A DNA stretch of 64,000 bases, taken from Clostridium_AD sp964467165. GTDB lineage: Bacteria > Bacillota > Clostridia > Clostridiales > Clostridiaceae. Positions 44,714 through 53,840 of this stretch are shown here, piece after piece; position 1 is the stretch's first letter, and every line of letters begins with the position of its first letter. The notes under the pieces were generated by a model. That model did no database searches. It saw only the letters and a program-made list of their open reading frames with translations, and had not been told where the DNA came from. Location of the stretch: positions 17,561-81,560 of the forward strand of contig CAYXOL010000018.1 of NCBI GenBank assembly GCA_964467165.1, read 5' to 3'. The position numbers and the translations under genes were made by a program.

Positions 44714-45277
44714 ATGAATAGATTTAAACCATTAGAAAAAACTGAAATTAAGGATTATACTATAGTAAAAGGAACAACAAATGATATAGATGAATTAGAA
44801 AATTTATATGATAACTTAAATGAACATTTACAATCAAGCACTAATTATCCAGGTTGGGCAAAGGGAATATATCCAATTAGAGAAACGGCTGTTATTGGAA
44901 TTCAAAATACTAATTTATTTGTATTAAAAATGAATAATCAAATAGCGGGTTCTATAATACTAAGTCATGAACCGGAAAACGCATACTCTCAAGTTATTTG
45001 GGGAATTGAAGCCGACTATAAAAAAATTATCGTAATTCATACGCTTGTTGTTCATCCAAAATATATGAAAAATGGTATTGGAAAAAAATTACTAGATTTC
45101 GCAAAAATATATAGTAGTGAACAAAAAATGAAAACAATCCGTTTAGATGTTTCTATTCATAATGCACCTGCAATTTCATTGTATGAAAAGTGTGGATATA
45201 AGTATGTAGGAACTGTTGATTTAGGCTTAAATATTCCAGAATTAGTTTGGTTTAAACTGTATGAGATGGTTTTATAG
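44714..45277 (+). CDS. GNAT family N-acetyltransferase
   Basis: 187 residues with HTLVVHPKYMKNGIGKKLLDFA as the acetyl-CoA loop and NAPAISLYEKCGYKYVGTVD. The front part NYPGWAKGIYP is shared by a GNAT branch found in many clostridia. Ribosome binding site AGGAAGGAG. Confidence 0.87.
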   Translation: MNRFKPLEKTEIKDYTIVKGTTNDIDELENLYDNLNEHLQSSTNYPGWAKGIYPIRETAVIGIQNTNLFVLKMNNQIAGSIILSHEPENAYSQVIWGIEADYKKIIVIHTLVVHPKYMKNGIGKKLLDFAKIYSSEQKMKTIRLDVSIHNAPAISLYEKCGYKYVGTVDLGLNIPELVWFKLYEMVL

Positions 45278-45596
45278 AATATAAAAAAGGAGATATTTCA
45301 ACATTTCCTTATAGTGAGGGATATTTCAAGGGTAATTGCGGTAGGTTTTATTCAAGCAAAAATGTGTATACACGATGTATGTAATTGCCAATTATGTGCT
45401 TTAGTAGAGTATACTAATAATCTTTGATTATAAAAAATGTAAATAGGCATAAGATTATATAAAGAAGTGATAATAAAATATGGATATGCGAAAATTTTAT
45501 TCCACATAGAAATGATTTTCAATAAGGTGGGACACTTCCGACTGCTCACCAACCTAGAAAAAACGGAAAGATCAAACTTATGAGGGGGAAATAAAA
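45278..45596. other. 319-base stretch without a recognisable gene
   Basis: Only short open stretches are seen on either strand. The first 100 bases (reading GDISTFPYSEGYFKGNCG without a start) could be coding debris. GGTG and CACC near 45524-45550 could pair weakly. I see no R1 or R2 copy. Confidence 0.4.
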
Positions 45597-46931
45597 ATGA
45601 AAAAAAACCAAAACCTTATAGCTGCAGTTTGTGTACTACTTACTACGTTATCGCTTACGGCTTGCGAAATGCCCTTTACAAGCAAATCTAAAAGTGTGGT
45701 TAATGTTAACAACATAAATTTTACTGATTTCTCAAAGGATATCTCAGCAGATGGGATTTACAGCACAATTAAGAAGTTTTCAGCTACAGATAATGCAAGA
45801 ATTACAGGCTTTGAAGGTGAAAAGACCTCAGCTGCGTACATATCAAAACAATTTAAAGATATGGGATTTACTGTAACGGAGCAAAGTTTTCCAATTAAGA
45901 CATACAGATGCGCAGGAACGGAAGTAGATATCATTTCTAGTGAAAGCAAAAAAATCAGCTCCCATTTTTTAACCTTTAGTAAGGCCACACCAAAAGAAGG
46001 GATCACCGTAGATATTGTCTTTGGAGGCATGGGTACTGATAGTGAGCTAGAAAATGCTAAAATTAAAGATAAGATTGTACTTATGGAACGTGGAGGAGAA
46101 TTTTTTAGGATTAAAACGGAACGAGCATTTGCAAAAGGCGCTGTAGGAGTTATTTTTTATGATCCTAATGAAGAACAGCTTATATCGGCTACTTTAGTGG
46201 AACCGTCCAGCATTCCTGCAGTTTCAATATTGAAATCTGAGGGGGAGAAGATTGTAGGTATGCTAGCTTCAGGTAAGTCCGTTAAGGTTACTTTGAAGGT
46301 TGATAGTGAATGCACGGATGGTACATCGAAAAATATAATTGCAACCATGAAATCAAAAAAACAAAGCAATGGTAAAAATATTGTTGTTGGCGCACACTAT
46401 GATGGTGTAGATACACCGGCAGCAAATGATAACGCCTCTGGTATAGCTACTGTAATGGAAGCTGCGAGGGTTATATCTAAGCAAAAGCTTGATTGTGATA
46501 TTAAGTTTATTGCCTTTGGAGCTGAAGAAATAGGACTCGTCGGTTCAAATTATTATGTAGCTTCTTTAACTTCTAATGAGAAAAATAACATTATAGCCAT
46601 GCTAAATCTTGATATGGTTGGAGTAGGAGATACATTAACGGTATACACTATGGATGAGTTTGCTGAATCTTTGCCAGCTGATTTAGCAGTAAGCTGTATG
46701 AATAAGTTTAATTATAAAAACGAAAGAAGAGCACAAGGAAGTAGTGACCATGTTGCCTTTGAATCTTCATTGATACCTGTAGCTTATTTTGAATATGGTC
46801 CGGATGAAAATTATCATACAGATAAGGATACTATAGATAGGATACAGAAGGAAGATCTTCTTCATACCTGTAATGTAGTAATAAATATGTGTAAGGAAAT
46901 CGGAAAAAATCCTCAGGGTTTCTCAAAATAG
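45597..46931 (+). CDS. lipoprotein M28 family aminopeptidase
   Basis: 444 residues. A lipoprotein signal with lipobox LTAC puts Cys23 at the membrane face. A PA-like insert (about 130-220) is followed by the M28 metallopeptidase domain with its zinc ligands: GAHYDG (His), ANDNASG (Asp), AEEIGL (catalytic Glu-Glu), NLDMVG (Asp) and NYHTDKDT (His). It would cleave amino-terminal residues of peptides outside the cell. Ribosome binding site GAGGGGG. Confidence 0.9.
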   Translation: MKKNQNLIAAVCVLLTTLSLTACEMPFTSKSKSVVNVNNINFTDFSKDISADGIYSTIKKFSATDNARITGFEGEKTSAAYISKQFKDMGFTVTEQSFPIKTYRCAGTEVDIISSESKKISSHFLTFSKATPKEGITVDIVFGGMGTDSELENAKIKDKIVLMERGGEFFRIKTERAFAKGAVGVIFYDPNEEQLISATLVEPSSIPAVSILKSEGEKIVGMLASGKSVKVTLKVDSECTDGTSKNIIATMKSKKQSNGKNIVVGAHYDGVDTPAANDNASGIATVMEAARVISKQKLDCDIKFIAFGAEEIGLVGSNYYVASLTSNEKNNIIAMLNLDMVGVGDTLTVYTMDEFAESLPADLAVSCMNKFNYKNERRAQGSSDHVAFESSLIPVAYFEYGPDENYHTDKDTIDRIQKEDLLHTCNVVINMCKEIGKNPQGFSK

Positions 46932-46975
46932 TATTTGTGTCATTTATTGTTTAATTTTATTAAGAAGGTGAAATT

Positions 46976-47662
46976 ATGATTAAAAATGAGTTAAGTAAAT
47001 ATTTGGAAAGTCTTGGGGCGTCGTTAGTTGGATTCGCTGATTTAAGTAATGTTGATACTTCTTCATTCAATAATATGAATTATGGTATCGCATTTGGTAT
47101 CAAAATAGGATCTGAAATTATAGAAGCTATTACTGAAGGTCCTACAAAAGAATATTATGAAGAATATAATCAATTAAACAAAGACCTCGATAACATTGTC
47201 ATATCATGTGTAAAATATATAGAAGGCCAAGGATATAATGCAATAGGACAAACTTCAACATATGTTACCAGTGACAATAAATTAATTACACCTTTGCCAC
47301 ATAAAACAGTCGCTACAAGAGCAGGATTAGGATGGATTGGCAAAAATGCACTATTAATTACACATAAATATGGGTCTGCAATCCGTATATCTTCAGTTAT
47401 AACTAATATGCCACTTCTAACTGATATTCCTATAAATGAGTCTAAATGTGGAACATGTACTAATTGTGTTGATACTTGCCCTGCATCAGCAATTAAAGGA
47501 ACACTATGGAATTTTGCTTCAACAAGAGATGAATTAATAGACCCTTTTAAATGTAGAAAAAAGGCAAGGGAACTATCAAATGCAAAAATAGGGATAGAGG
47601 TATCTTTGTGTGGTAAATGTATTGAAGTTTGTCCATTTACAAAGAGGTATACAACTGCTTAG
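46976..47662 (+). CDS. QueG-like 4Fe-4S protein
   Basis: 228 residues with ATRAGLGWIGKNALLITHKYGS and two ferredoxin-type Cys sets: CGTCTNCVDTCP and CGKCIEVCPF. This is the ending of epoxyqueuosine reductase QueG, but the protein is shorter (QueG is about 310-380) and lacks the long cobalamin-binding N-terminus, so a different reductive role is likely. Ribosome binding site AGAAGGTG. Confidence 0.8.
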   Translation: MIKNELSKYLESLGASLVGFADLSNVDTSSFNNMNYGIAFGIKIGSEIIEAITEGPTKEYYEEYNQLNKDLDNIVISCVKYIEGQGYNAIGQTSTYVTSDNKLITPLPHKTVATRAGLGWIGKNALLITHKYGSAIRISSVITNMPLLTDIPINESKCGTCTNCVDTCPASAIKGTLWNFASTRDELIDPFKCRKKARELSNAKIGIEVSLCGKCIEVCPFTKRYTTA

Positions 47663-47663
47663 T

Positions 47664-47774
47664 GAAGTTGATAATGTACTAATAGCCTCTCCATTATATT
47701 TTTCTGAACTTACTGGACAACTTTTAAGCTTTGCAAGCAGATTACAGCTATTTTTTGTTTCAAAATCCATATGA
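47664..47774 (+). pseudogene. NAD(P)H-dependent flavodoxin-fold reductase fragment
   Basis: An open stretch without start reads VDNVLIASPLYFSELTGQLL and SFASRLQLFFV, then TGA. This is the SPxYF-TGQ-K/LSF-R region of NADPH-dependent FMN reductases. Everything before and after is gone. R1 copy F lies about 80 bases downstream. Confidence 0.65.
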
Positions 47775-47839
47775 AAAGATATTGAATTTATACAGAACAT
47801 AAAATGTTGGTGAAAAGGATTATGAAATATTCTCTACTT

Positions 47840-47925
47840 CAGCTAACAAAAATAGTCCGCCTTGAATAGTGGACTATTTTTATGTAGCATTGTGTAAATT
47901 TATGACTTATAATATATATATAGGT
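47840..47925 (+). repeat. interspersed repeat R1, copy F
   Basis: GCTAACAAAAATA leads into GTCCGCC with loop TTGAATA and GTGGAC, a T-run, then TTGTGTAAATTTATGAC, TTATAATA and TATATATAGG. It is followed by TTAGTA as in copies C and E. Confidence 0.85.
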
Positions 47926-47980
47926 TAGTAGTTAAGCAATTACCAACCTAATTTAAGTCGCTTTAAGGATGGTACCCGTT

Positions 47981-48021
47981 GGCAACACAAAAGTTAGTGC
48001 ACCTTCGTGAGTAGGTACACT
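47981..48021 (+). repeat. second conserved block downstream of R1 copy F, with hairpin
   Basis: GGCAACACAAAAGTTAGTGC matches the block after copy B (24911-24931). AGTGCACCT (47996-48004) can then pair with AGGTACACT (48013-48021) with one mismatch. The small membrane protein gene follows. Confidence 0.45.
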
Positions 48022-48101
48022 AAAATTCATATAAGGGGCGTATGTGGTTCTATTAAATGATTGTACATTAAAACTATAACTGTATGAGGAAGGTGAGGAA
48101 C

Positions 48102-48404
48102 ATGAAGAGTAAATTTCCTGTTAAAAATACTAGAAATACATTAGGTATAATTTCTTTTACAATACCTTTAATTAGTTTTATGTTCATATTGAATTGGTTC
48201 TTTAAAATAACTCCATATCAAAAATTAGAAGGCATGCCTTTAATGTTGACGCCTTTAATCTGCCCAATAGGAATCTTATTCGGTATTTTGTCAATAAAAA
48301 CTAGACCCAATAAACTTGCAAAATGGAGCATTATTTTCAATGCTATATTAATATCGCTACCTTTTTTATATTGGACTTTAGGAACTTTAGTTTTTGGAAC
48401 TTAA
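48102..48404 (+). CDS. small membrane protein of unknown function
   Basis: 100 residues with three hydrophobic segments (about 15-33, 47-66 and 77-97) and basic loops, including GILSIKTRPNKLAKW. ATG 48102 follows GGTGAGG; an ATG at 48084 is in frame but lies before that site. It resembles the DUF4190-like small membrane proteins in layout only. Confidence 0.6.
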   Translation: MKSKFPVKNTRNTLGIISFTIPLISFMFILNWFFKITPYQKLEGMPLMLTPLICPIGILFGILSIKTRPNKLAKWSIIFNAILISLPFLYWTLGTLVFGT

Positions 48405-48550
48405 AACCTAGGTTAGAAACAATTATAAAAGAGCAGTAAATTGCTATAAATCTCAATGTTTCGAAATCTTTGTTACCATATGAAAAATAGATGGGAAGAT
48501 AAATTTAACTATATACTAAGAAATCCAAATGCAAAAGGAGAATAATTCGA

Positions 48551-48751
48551 ATGGATAATATTTTAATAGAAGAATTAACAGAACTTGTAGAAAATGCGTG
48601 CAAATCTGAAAGCAAAGAAATGGATATGGAAATAGAAGAAGGTATTCAGTATATAAAAGGTAAAATAAATAGAGATTGGAATAAAATGAGTGAAAGAAGC
48701 AAGGAAATATTTAAAGATAAGTATGAAAAAGTAATCGTTGTAATCAGTTGA
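48551..48751 (+). CDS. small acidic protein of unknown function
   Basis: 66 residues, helical and charged (ENACKSESKEMDMEIEEGI). It has a good site (AAAAGGAG) and ends four bases into the open frame of the HAD-IIIA gene. It may be a short real gene or the N-terminal remnant of a longer one. No family recognised. Confidence 0.45.
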   Translation: MDNILIEELTELVENACKSESKEMDMEIEEGIQYIKGKINRDWNKMSERSKEIFKDKYEKVIVVIS

Positions 48752-48780
48752 AAACTTTTACATTGGATGGGGGGAGCAAA

Positions 48781-49317
48781 TTGAAAGATATGATACAAGC
48801 TGTTTTTATAGATAGAGATGGAACTATTGGTGGTACTGATGAGGTGATTTATCCTGGAGATTTTGAGTTATTCCCTTTTGCCAAAGAAGCTATAGAAATT
48901 TTAAAACAAAGAAAAATAAGAATATTTTCCTTTACTAATCAACCTGGTATTTCAAGAGCAGAAGCTTGCATTGAAGATTTTACAAATGAACTTAGAAGGT
49001 TTGGATTTGATGACATTTATATTTGTCCACACGAATCCAGCGAAGGCTGTAAATGTAGGAAACCTGGAACTGAATTATTAGAAAAGGCAGCAAGCGAAAA
49101 TAATTTAGTTTTACATAATTGTGTAGTAATTGGAGATAGATGGAGTGATATGTTAGCAGCAGCTAAAGTAGGGGCTATTAAAATATTGGTTTTGACTGGT
49201 GCAGGTAAAGACGCTATTGGTAAATATAGAGATAAATGGAGTGAATATGAGGCAGAATATGTAGCTGAAAATTTATTAGAGGGAGTAAGGTGGCTTAATC
49301 AAGAAAAGTATATATAG
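48781..49317 (+). CDS. HAD-IIIA phosphatase (histidinol-phosphatase/GmhB-like)
   Basis: 178 residues with motif I FIDRDGTIGG, motif II FSFTNQPGI, a zinc loop CPH with EGCKCRKP, and motif IV VIGDRWSDMLAA. The zinc loop and lack of a cap are typical of the GmhB/HisB-N group, which dephosphorylates small sugar or amino-alcohol phosphates. TTG 48781 follows GGGGGG at 48769-48774; ATG 48790 is the alternative. Confidence 0.87.
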   Translation: MKDMIQAVFIDRDGTIGGTDEVIYPGDFELFPFAKEAIEILKQRKIRIFSFTNQPGISRAEACIEDFTNELRRFGFDDIYICPHESSEGCKCRKPGTELLEKAASENNLVLHNCVVIGDRWSDMLAAAKVGAIKILVLTGAGKDAIGKYRDKWSEYEAEYVAENLLEGVRWLNQEKYI

Positions 49318-49398
49318 GAAGATAAAATAAGAATGGGTAGGTGAAATAATTAAATGAATAGGCTAGAAAACGTATAATAGAGAATGGAGATGATAAAA

Positions 49399-50175
49399 AT
49401 GTTTAGTAAATTTTCAAACACAGACATAGTATACACAAAGAAGTTCAGCGAGTTCTATGAGAATAATGAAATTATAAGGTTCTACGATAATAGTTTGCAG
49501 GACATGTATATACACAATTTTACATTTATCAAAAGCAATGTATGTAAAGATAATTTTAGAAAAATAATTTTAGATGAGTTAGAAAAGAGAAAGAATGAAG
49601 ACGCAGATTTCTTAAGAATAGAATTTAATCATTCTATCCAGGATGATTTTATCAATAATTTACCTGTACTTCCACAAGTGACCCACTATGATTACTTGTA
49701 TATTGATCCTCAAATGGCCGATTCTTTAGCTGGAAATGAAGGGTGTGTCATAACCAAAGCCTTATCAGAAAAAACATTAAAAGAGGGCATAGAAGTTGAT
49801 GTTCTAGCTAATCAATTAGCTATGGGAACTGAATTTGCAAGGAAAAGAATATATAGGAAATCAGAGGTATATAAACAACTTAATTCAAATTTAGATTTAT
49901 ATGTTTGTGCTTATAATGGTATATCTATTGGAAAATGTGAGTTTATGTTAAATAATGATATTGCTAAAATAGAGGATTTTGATATATTAAAAAACTATCA
50001 AAGAATGGGATTTGGCACTTCTGTAATAAAATATCTATTGGAAGAGGCAAAAGATCAACGCGCTGAATTTGTTTATCTTATAACTGATAGTGAGGATACT
50101 GCAAAAGAAATGTATAAAAAATGTGGTTTTAAAAAATCAGGAGAAAAGACGGAACTATTCTTTAATTTATGTTAA
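49399..50175 (+). CDS. GNAT family acetyltransferase with long N-terminal domain
   Basis: 258 residues. The C-terminal 110 carry IEDFDILKNYQRMGFGTSVIKYL (acetyl-CoA loop) and TAKEMYKKCGFKKSGEKTE. The first 140 form a different, GNAT-like N-terminal domain. ATG 49399 follows TGGAGATG. Substrate unknown. Confidence 0.8.
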   Translation: MFSKFSNTDIVYTKKFSEFYENNEIIRFYDNSLQDMYIHNFTFIKSNVCKDNFRKIILDELEKRKNEDADFLRIEFNHSIQDDFINNLPVLPQVTHYDYLYIDPQMADSLAGNEGCVITKALSEKTLKEGIEVDVLANQLAMGTEFARKRIYRKSEVYKQLNSNLDLYVCAYNGISIGKCEFMLNNDIAKIEDFDILKNYQRMGFGTSVIKYLLEEAKDQRAEFVYLITDSEDTAKEMYKKCGFKKSGEKTELFFNLC

Positions 50176-50258
50176 CTCCAATTTTTATGACTTTGTAAGT
50201 ACCATTCTTATGATGCTGAAGAAAGCACTGTATTATATAGAATTAAGAGGTGACTTTT

Positions 50259-50969
50259 ATGGAATTAGATGATAATAAGCAGTTAGATATCGATGATGTA
50301 ACATTAAACTATCATGAAAAGGGTCAAGGTGATGTTTTAGTATTTTTACACGGTAATAATTTGGATAGTGGTATTTTTGTTAATCTATATGATTATTTTT
50401 CTCAAAAATACAAAGTTGTTGCTGTTGATAGTAGGGGACACGGATCAAGTGAAACTGGGGAGGTGCCATATTCTATTGGTTTATTTGCAGATGATATCAT
50501 TACCTTTTGCAACAAAAAAAAATTCGCGAATATACGTATTGTTGGGTATAGTGATGGTGCAAATATTGCATTAATGATAGCCAAAAAGCATCCTAAATTG
50601 ATAGAAAAATTGGTTATTATTTCTGGCAATTATAAAGTAGAGGGTGTAAAAAAATGGCTTAGAAATATATTAAAGTTCATTATACTTATATTAATGCCGT
50701 TTTCAAAATACTTTAATCCAGTTAAAATACAAAAATGGAAGTTTGATTTAATGCTGGATGATATGGGTATTACAGAAATTGATTTAAAACAAATAATAAA
50801 GCCAACACTTGTACTTTGTGCTGAGAATGACCTTATTTATGAAGAGCATACATTTGATATACATAGAAAAATTAAAGGCTCTTTTCTCAAAGTCATAAAA
50901 AAAACTAATCATTCTAATATAATATTTAATAATCAAATCATTAAAATTATAGATGAATTTCTTAATTAA
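50259..50969 (+). CDS. alpha/beta hydrolase
   Basis: 236 residues with LVFLHGNNLDSGIF (oxyanion region), VDSRGHGSSETG, nucleophile elbow GYSDGAN (Ser) and TNHSNIIF (His). ATG 50259 follows AGAGGTG. A paralogue at 59648 has lost the segment between RGHG and the end of the elbow helix. Substrate unknown. Confidence 0.87.
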   Translation: MELDDNKQLDIDDVTLNYHEKGQGDVLVFLHGNNLDSGIFVNLYDYFSQKYKVVAVDSRGHGSSETGEVPYSIGLFADDIITFCNKKKFANIRIVGYSDGANIALMIAKKHPKLIEKLVIISGNYKVEGVKKWLRNILKFIILILMPFSKYFNPVKIQKWKFDLMLDDMGITEIDLKQIIKPTLVLCAENDLIYEEHTFDIHRKIKGSFLKVIKKTNHSNIIFNNQIIKIIDEFLN

Positions 50970-50980
50970 CAAACACATTG

Positions 50981-51058
50981 ATAAACAATGGCGGATTTCT
51001 AGAAAATGAAGTTACTGGAGACGGAGAAATAACTCAAAGATACTGGATAGAGGTTTAA
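50981..51058 (+). pseudogene. GNAT C-terminal scrap
   Basis: Twenty-five codons and a stop read INNGGFLENEVTGDGEITQR, then YWIEV. They match the end of the gene at 7404 (EKNGGLLENK, ILTRRYWIHI). No other part of that gene is present. Confidence 0.65.
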
Positions 51059-51077
51059 CTATATGAGGTGTGAAGTT

Positions 51078-51143
51078 ATGAAAAGAGATAGTATTATTTT
51101 TGATTTATACGGTACTTTATGGGAACTAACCAGCGTTTCTTAA
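51078..51143 (+). pseudogene. HAD N-terminal scrap
   Basis: ATG 51078 with an upstream AGGTGTGAAG opens MKRDSIIFDLYGTLWELTSV and stops at once. FDLYGTLW is HAD motif I. The rest of the gene is missing. Confidence 0.6.
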
Positions 51144-51197
51144 AACTTACAACATAATTAATTATAAAAACATACTATAATAAAGGATTTATAATAT

Positions 51198-51812
51198 ATG
51201 ACATTCAAAAGTATCCGAGGAGTATTTAAATCATTTGAACAATTACTACTTACATTGGAAAATTTAGAAAGAAAGCATTCCACTCTTTTACTTGCAGTAG
51301 ATGGTTGTGGTGGTTCAGGAAAGAGTACAATGGCAATAACATTGGCAAAATTAAGTTCAGATATAACAGTTATACATATGGATGATTTCTATTTACCATC
51401 AAATCAAAGGATACGTGGTACTGCAATTGAAAATCCTGTTGGGGCTGATTTTGATTGGCTAAGACTTAAAGCTCAGGTATTAGAACCGCTAGCTAACAAT
51501 AAAAGCTCAAAATATCAAATATATAACTGGCCTTCTGATATATTGGGTGAGTGGAACATAGTATCTCCTGGCGGCATAGTAATTATTGAGGGAGTGTATT
51601 CCACAAGAAAAGAATTAAGAGATTTCTATGATTATAAAATTTATGTTGATTGTTCAAGAGAAGTTCGACTTGAACGTGGAATTGAACGGGATGGAGAATT
51701 ATCAAGGGACATGTGGGAGAGCAACTGGATGGTAGCAGAAGACAAATATATAAAAGAGCATAACCCCGCTGAACAAGCAGAATTAGTGGTATCTAGTTCT
51801 GTAATCACCTAA
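51198..51812 (+). CDS. uridine-kinase-like P-loop protein
   Basis: 204 residues with Walker A VDGCGGSGKST (about 32-42), the HMDDFYLP metal/substrate block and a VIIEGVYS strand with RGIERDGELSRDMW after it. This is the layout of the uridine kinase/phosphoribulokinase group. The nucleoside or other acceptor is not known. ATG start; the preceding TAAAGGAT is a weak site. R1-like copy H follows. Confidence 0.8.
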   Translation: MTFKSIRGVFKSFEQLLLTLENLERKHSTLLLAVDGCGGSGKSTMAITLAKLSSDITVIHMDDFYLPSNQRIRGTAIENPVGADFDWLRLKAQVLEPLANNKSSKYQIYNWPSDILGEWNIVSPGGIVIIEGVYSTRKELRDFYDYKIYVDCSREVRLERGIERDGELSRDMWESNWMVAEDKYIKEHNPAEQAELVVSSSVIT

Positions 51813-51862
51813 AAAAATATAACTTATACTCTAATTATAGGTTATTAACCAATCTTCAAAAC
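51808..51862 (+). repeat. interspersed repeat R1, diverged copy H
   Basis: AACTTATACTCTAATTATAGG and TTATTAACCAATCTTCAAAA match the right part of R1 (GACTTATAATCTATATATAGG in copy A) and its downstream tail ATCTTCAA-GCAC. No hairpin of the GTCCGCC type is left. Confidence 0.5.
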
Positions 51863-51878
51863 ACTAAGGAGAATTATT

Positions 51879-52460
51879 ATGGCTATTAAAAATCAAAGAG
51901 AATACTTTAATGATACATATGAAAAATGGAAAGAAATATCTGATGAAAAAGCCAGCATCATAGATAAAGCTATAAATATATTAGGAATATCTGAGGGACA
52001 CTCTGTACTCGATGTAGCATCAGGAACAGGTGTATTATACTCAGTTTTAAAAAATATGCGCTTAAGTAATTATGTTGCATTAGATATATCAGAAAATATG
52101 TTGAAAGAATTACAACATCTATATCCCGAAGCAAAAACTATCTGTGATAATTTCGATAAAAATATGGAGTTATCAGAAAAATTTGATTATGTTTTAATAT
52201 TTAATAGCATACCTCATTTTGAAAACTTAAATGCAGTATTTTCAAATGCCAAGAAACATTTGAAAATCGGAGGAATTTTTGCAATAGTACATTCAAAAAC
52301 TCGAAATGAATTAAAAGAACATCATAAAAGAATAGGATATAATTTGGGAAGAGAAGCAATTCCAAATGACGATACTTTAAATGAACTTGCAGAAAAATAT
52401 GAATTTAGAGAAGTTATAGTAAGCGATGATGATTTTTTCTGTTTTAGTTGTAAAAATTAA
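51879..52460 (+). CDS. class I SAM-dependent methyltransferase
   Basis: 193 residues with motif I VLDVASGTGVLYS, ALDISENML and DYVLIFNSIPHFEN at motif IV. The front REYFNDTYEKWKEISDEKA is typical of a small clostridial subgroup. Ribosome binding site CTAAGGAG. Acceptor unknown. Confidence 0.85.
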   Translation: MAIKNQREYFNDTYEKWKEISDEKASIIDKAINILGISEGHSVLDVASGTGVLYSVLKNMRLSNYVALDISENMLKELQHLYPEAKTICDNFDKNMELSEKFDYVLIFNSIPHFENLNAVFSNAKKHLKIGGIFAIVHSKTRNELKEHHKRIGYNLGREAIPNDDTLNELAEKYEFREVIVSDDDFFCFSCKN

Positions 52461-52520
52461 TTTGATTTAGTTTTAAACATATCTAACAAATTGTAATTCA
52501 AGTGCCCTGTGCGAGTTAAA

Positions 52521-52592
52521 AATGACAAATCTATTTATAGTGTTTTGCCTAATGTTGTAGAAAATACTTTCGCTTCTATGAATAAAATTTAA
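52521..52592 (+). pseudogene. C-terminal scrap of an HD-domain gene
   Basis: Read in frame: NDKSIYSVLPNVVENTFASM, NKI and stop. The gene at 4312 ends GKSIYSVLPGVIDNTFEL. Only the last 20 or so codons remain, just before the leader of the next GNAT gene. Confidence 0.7.
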
Positions 52593-52603
52593 AGGAGGAA
52601 ATT

Positions 52604-53167
52604 ATGAATAGTAAATTTATAAAATCTAACGATGACTATGAATTAATCGCATTAACAGAAGATCATCTTCAAGAACTTTTCAGTTGGAATATTGAAGAGA
52701 AGCACTTTGAACAATATACTTGTCGACCTCTGAATTTGCCACAATCATTTGATGAATATGCACATAAAACATTAAAATCAATCTCCCAGGAAAAACAAAA
52801 AATCTACATAATAATCAAAAAAGCAGCTGTAAATAAACCGCTAGGAAAGATTACACTATTTGATTTTAACTCAAGAAATCATAGTGCCGAATTTGGATAC
52901 TATATACCAAGTTGCAATAGGAACAATGGCTTGGGAACTATTCTGTTAGCTCAATTTATAGAGAAATCTTTTACAGATAATAAATTAAACCTAAATAAAA
53001 TATATGCAACAACATCATCAAACAATATAGCCTCTATCAAGCTTTTAGAAAAATTTGATTTTAAACTGGATGGACGGCTGAGAGAACATTATTGGGTTAA
53101 TGAAGATAAATATGATCAACTTAACTATTCAATGCTTAAACTTGAAATAAAAGCAAGAAGATATTAG
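52604..53167 (+). CDS. GNAT acetyltransferase, RimJ/RimL-like
   Basis: 187 residues with SAEFGYYIPSCNRNNGLGTILL (acetyl-CoA loop), NNIASIKLLEKFDFKLDGRL and REHYWVNEDKYD, the ending typical of RimJ/RimL-type enzymes acting on protein N-termini or small amines. Ribosome binding site AAAGGAGG. Confidence 0.87.
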   Translation: MNSKFIKSNDDYELIALTEDHLQELFSWNIEEKHFEQYTCRPLNLPQSFDEYAHKTLKSISQEKQKIYIIIKKAAVNKPLGKITLFDFNSRNHSAEFGYYIPSCNRNNGLGTILLAQFIEKSFTDNKLNLNKIYATTSSNNIASIKLLEKFDFKLDGRLREHYWVNEDKYDQLNYSMLKLEIKARRY

Positions 53168-53266
53168 CGTTAATTTCAATTAAGAAGTTCCTGAAAAAGT
53201 AGAAGTGACATATGATAATACCACGGGGATAAAAAATAAATTAATTCAATATTAGGGGGTAAAACT

Positions 53267-53821
53267 ATGAATGAAAGTGGATTTAATAAATTGTACTGGG
53301 GATTTCTATTTATAATGCTTAGTTTTAGGATTCAAGGATTTGATATTTTACCTGATATAGTGGGTTATTTATTATTTGCTTCCGGATTTAGCCAGCTTAT
53401 TTCAAGTAGTAATTATTTTAACATAGCTGCAAAATACAATATTCCAATGATAATATTGTCCATATTTACGATTTATCAAGTCCCTGCCCAAGGTGGTGGT
53501 ATTCAGTTGGGCCTCCTAGGAATATTTACTATACCAATCGCAATTGCATCCTTTGTGCTGAATTTATTAGTTGTGTATAATTTATTTATGGGAATTAAAG
53601 ATATGGCGAAAAAACAAGAACAATCTGATTTTGTAATAGAGTCTCAAGAGAAATGGAATCAATATAAGATATTGCAGATTGCATCAATATGTTCCTTTAT
53701 AGCTATCTTCATACCTCTAATAGGTGTACTTTATATTATTGCGATTTTAGTAATATCAATTGTACTTACAATAAGCATATTAGGGTTTATAAAAAGATGT
53801 TCTGAAAGCTTAAGAATTTGA
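53267..53821 (+). CDS. multi-pass membrane protein of unknown function
   Basis: 184 residues with about five hydrophobic segments and the conserved-looking start LYWGFLFIMLSFRIQGFDIL followed by PDIVGY. This start is common to a family of uncharacterised firmicute membrane proteins. No enzyme motif. Ribosome binding site TAGGGGGT. R1 copy G follows. Confidence 0.65.
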   Translation: MNESGFNKLYWGFLFIMLSFRIQGFDILPDIVGYLLFASGFSQLISSSNYFNIAAKYNIPMIILSIFTIYQVPAQGGGIQLGLLGIFTIPIAIASFVLNLLVVYNLFMGIKDMAKKQEQSDFVIESQEKWNQYKILQIASICSFIAIFIPLIGVLYIIAILVISIVLTISILGFIKRCSESLRI

Positions 53822-53840
53822 AATAAACTATTATATACCT

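Noticed and set aside
46976..47662. Calling the Fe-S protein epoxyqueuosine reductase (queG)
   Set aside because: It lacks the N-terminal cobalamin part and is too short; only the Fe-S end is shared.
47965..48025. T-box riboswitch-like AGGATGGTACC after R1 copy F
   Set aside because: The 11-base core is close to the T-box, but there is no specifier stem, no AGTA-loop or terminator with a T-run, and the downstream gene is a small membrane protein. Other R1 copies lack it.
7404..50175. Minus-strand and offset open frames inside the genes
   Set aside because: Frames of 60-130 codons opposite good genes lack ribosome binding sites and protein-like composition; they are shadows of the plus-strand genes.
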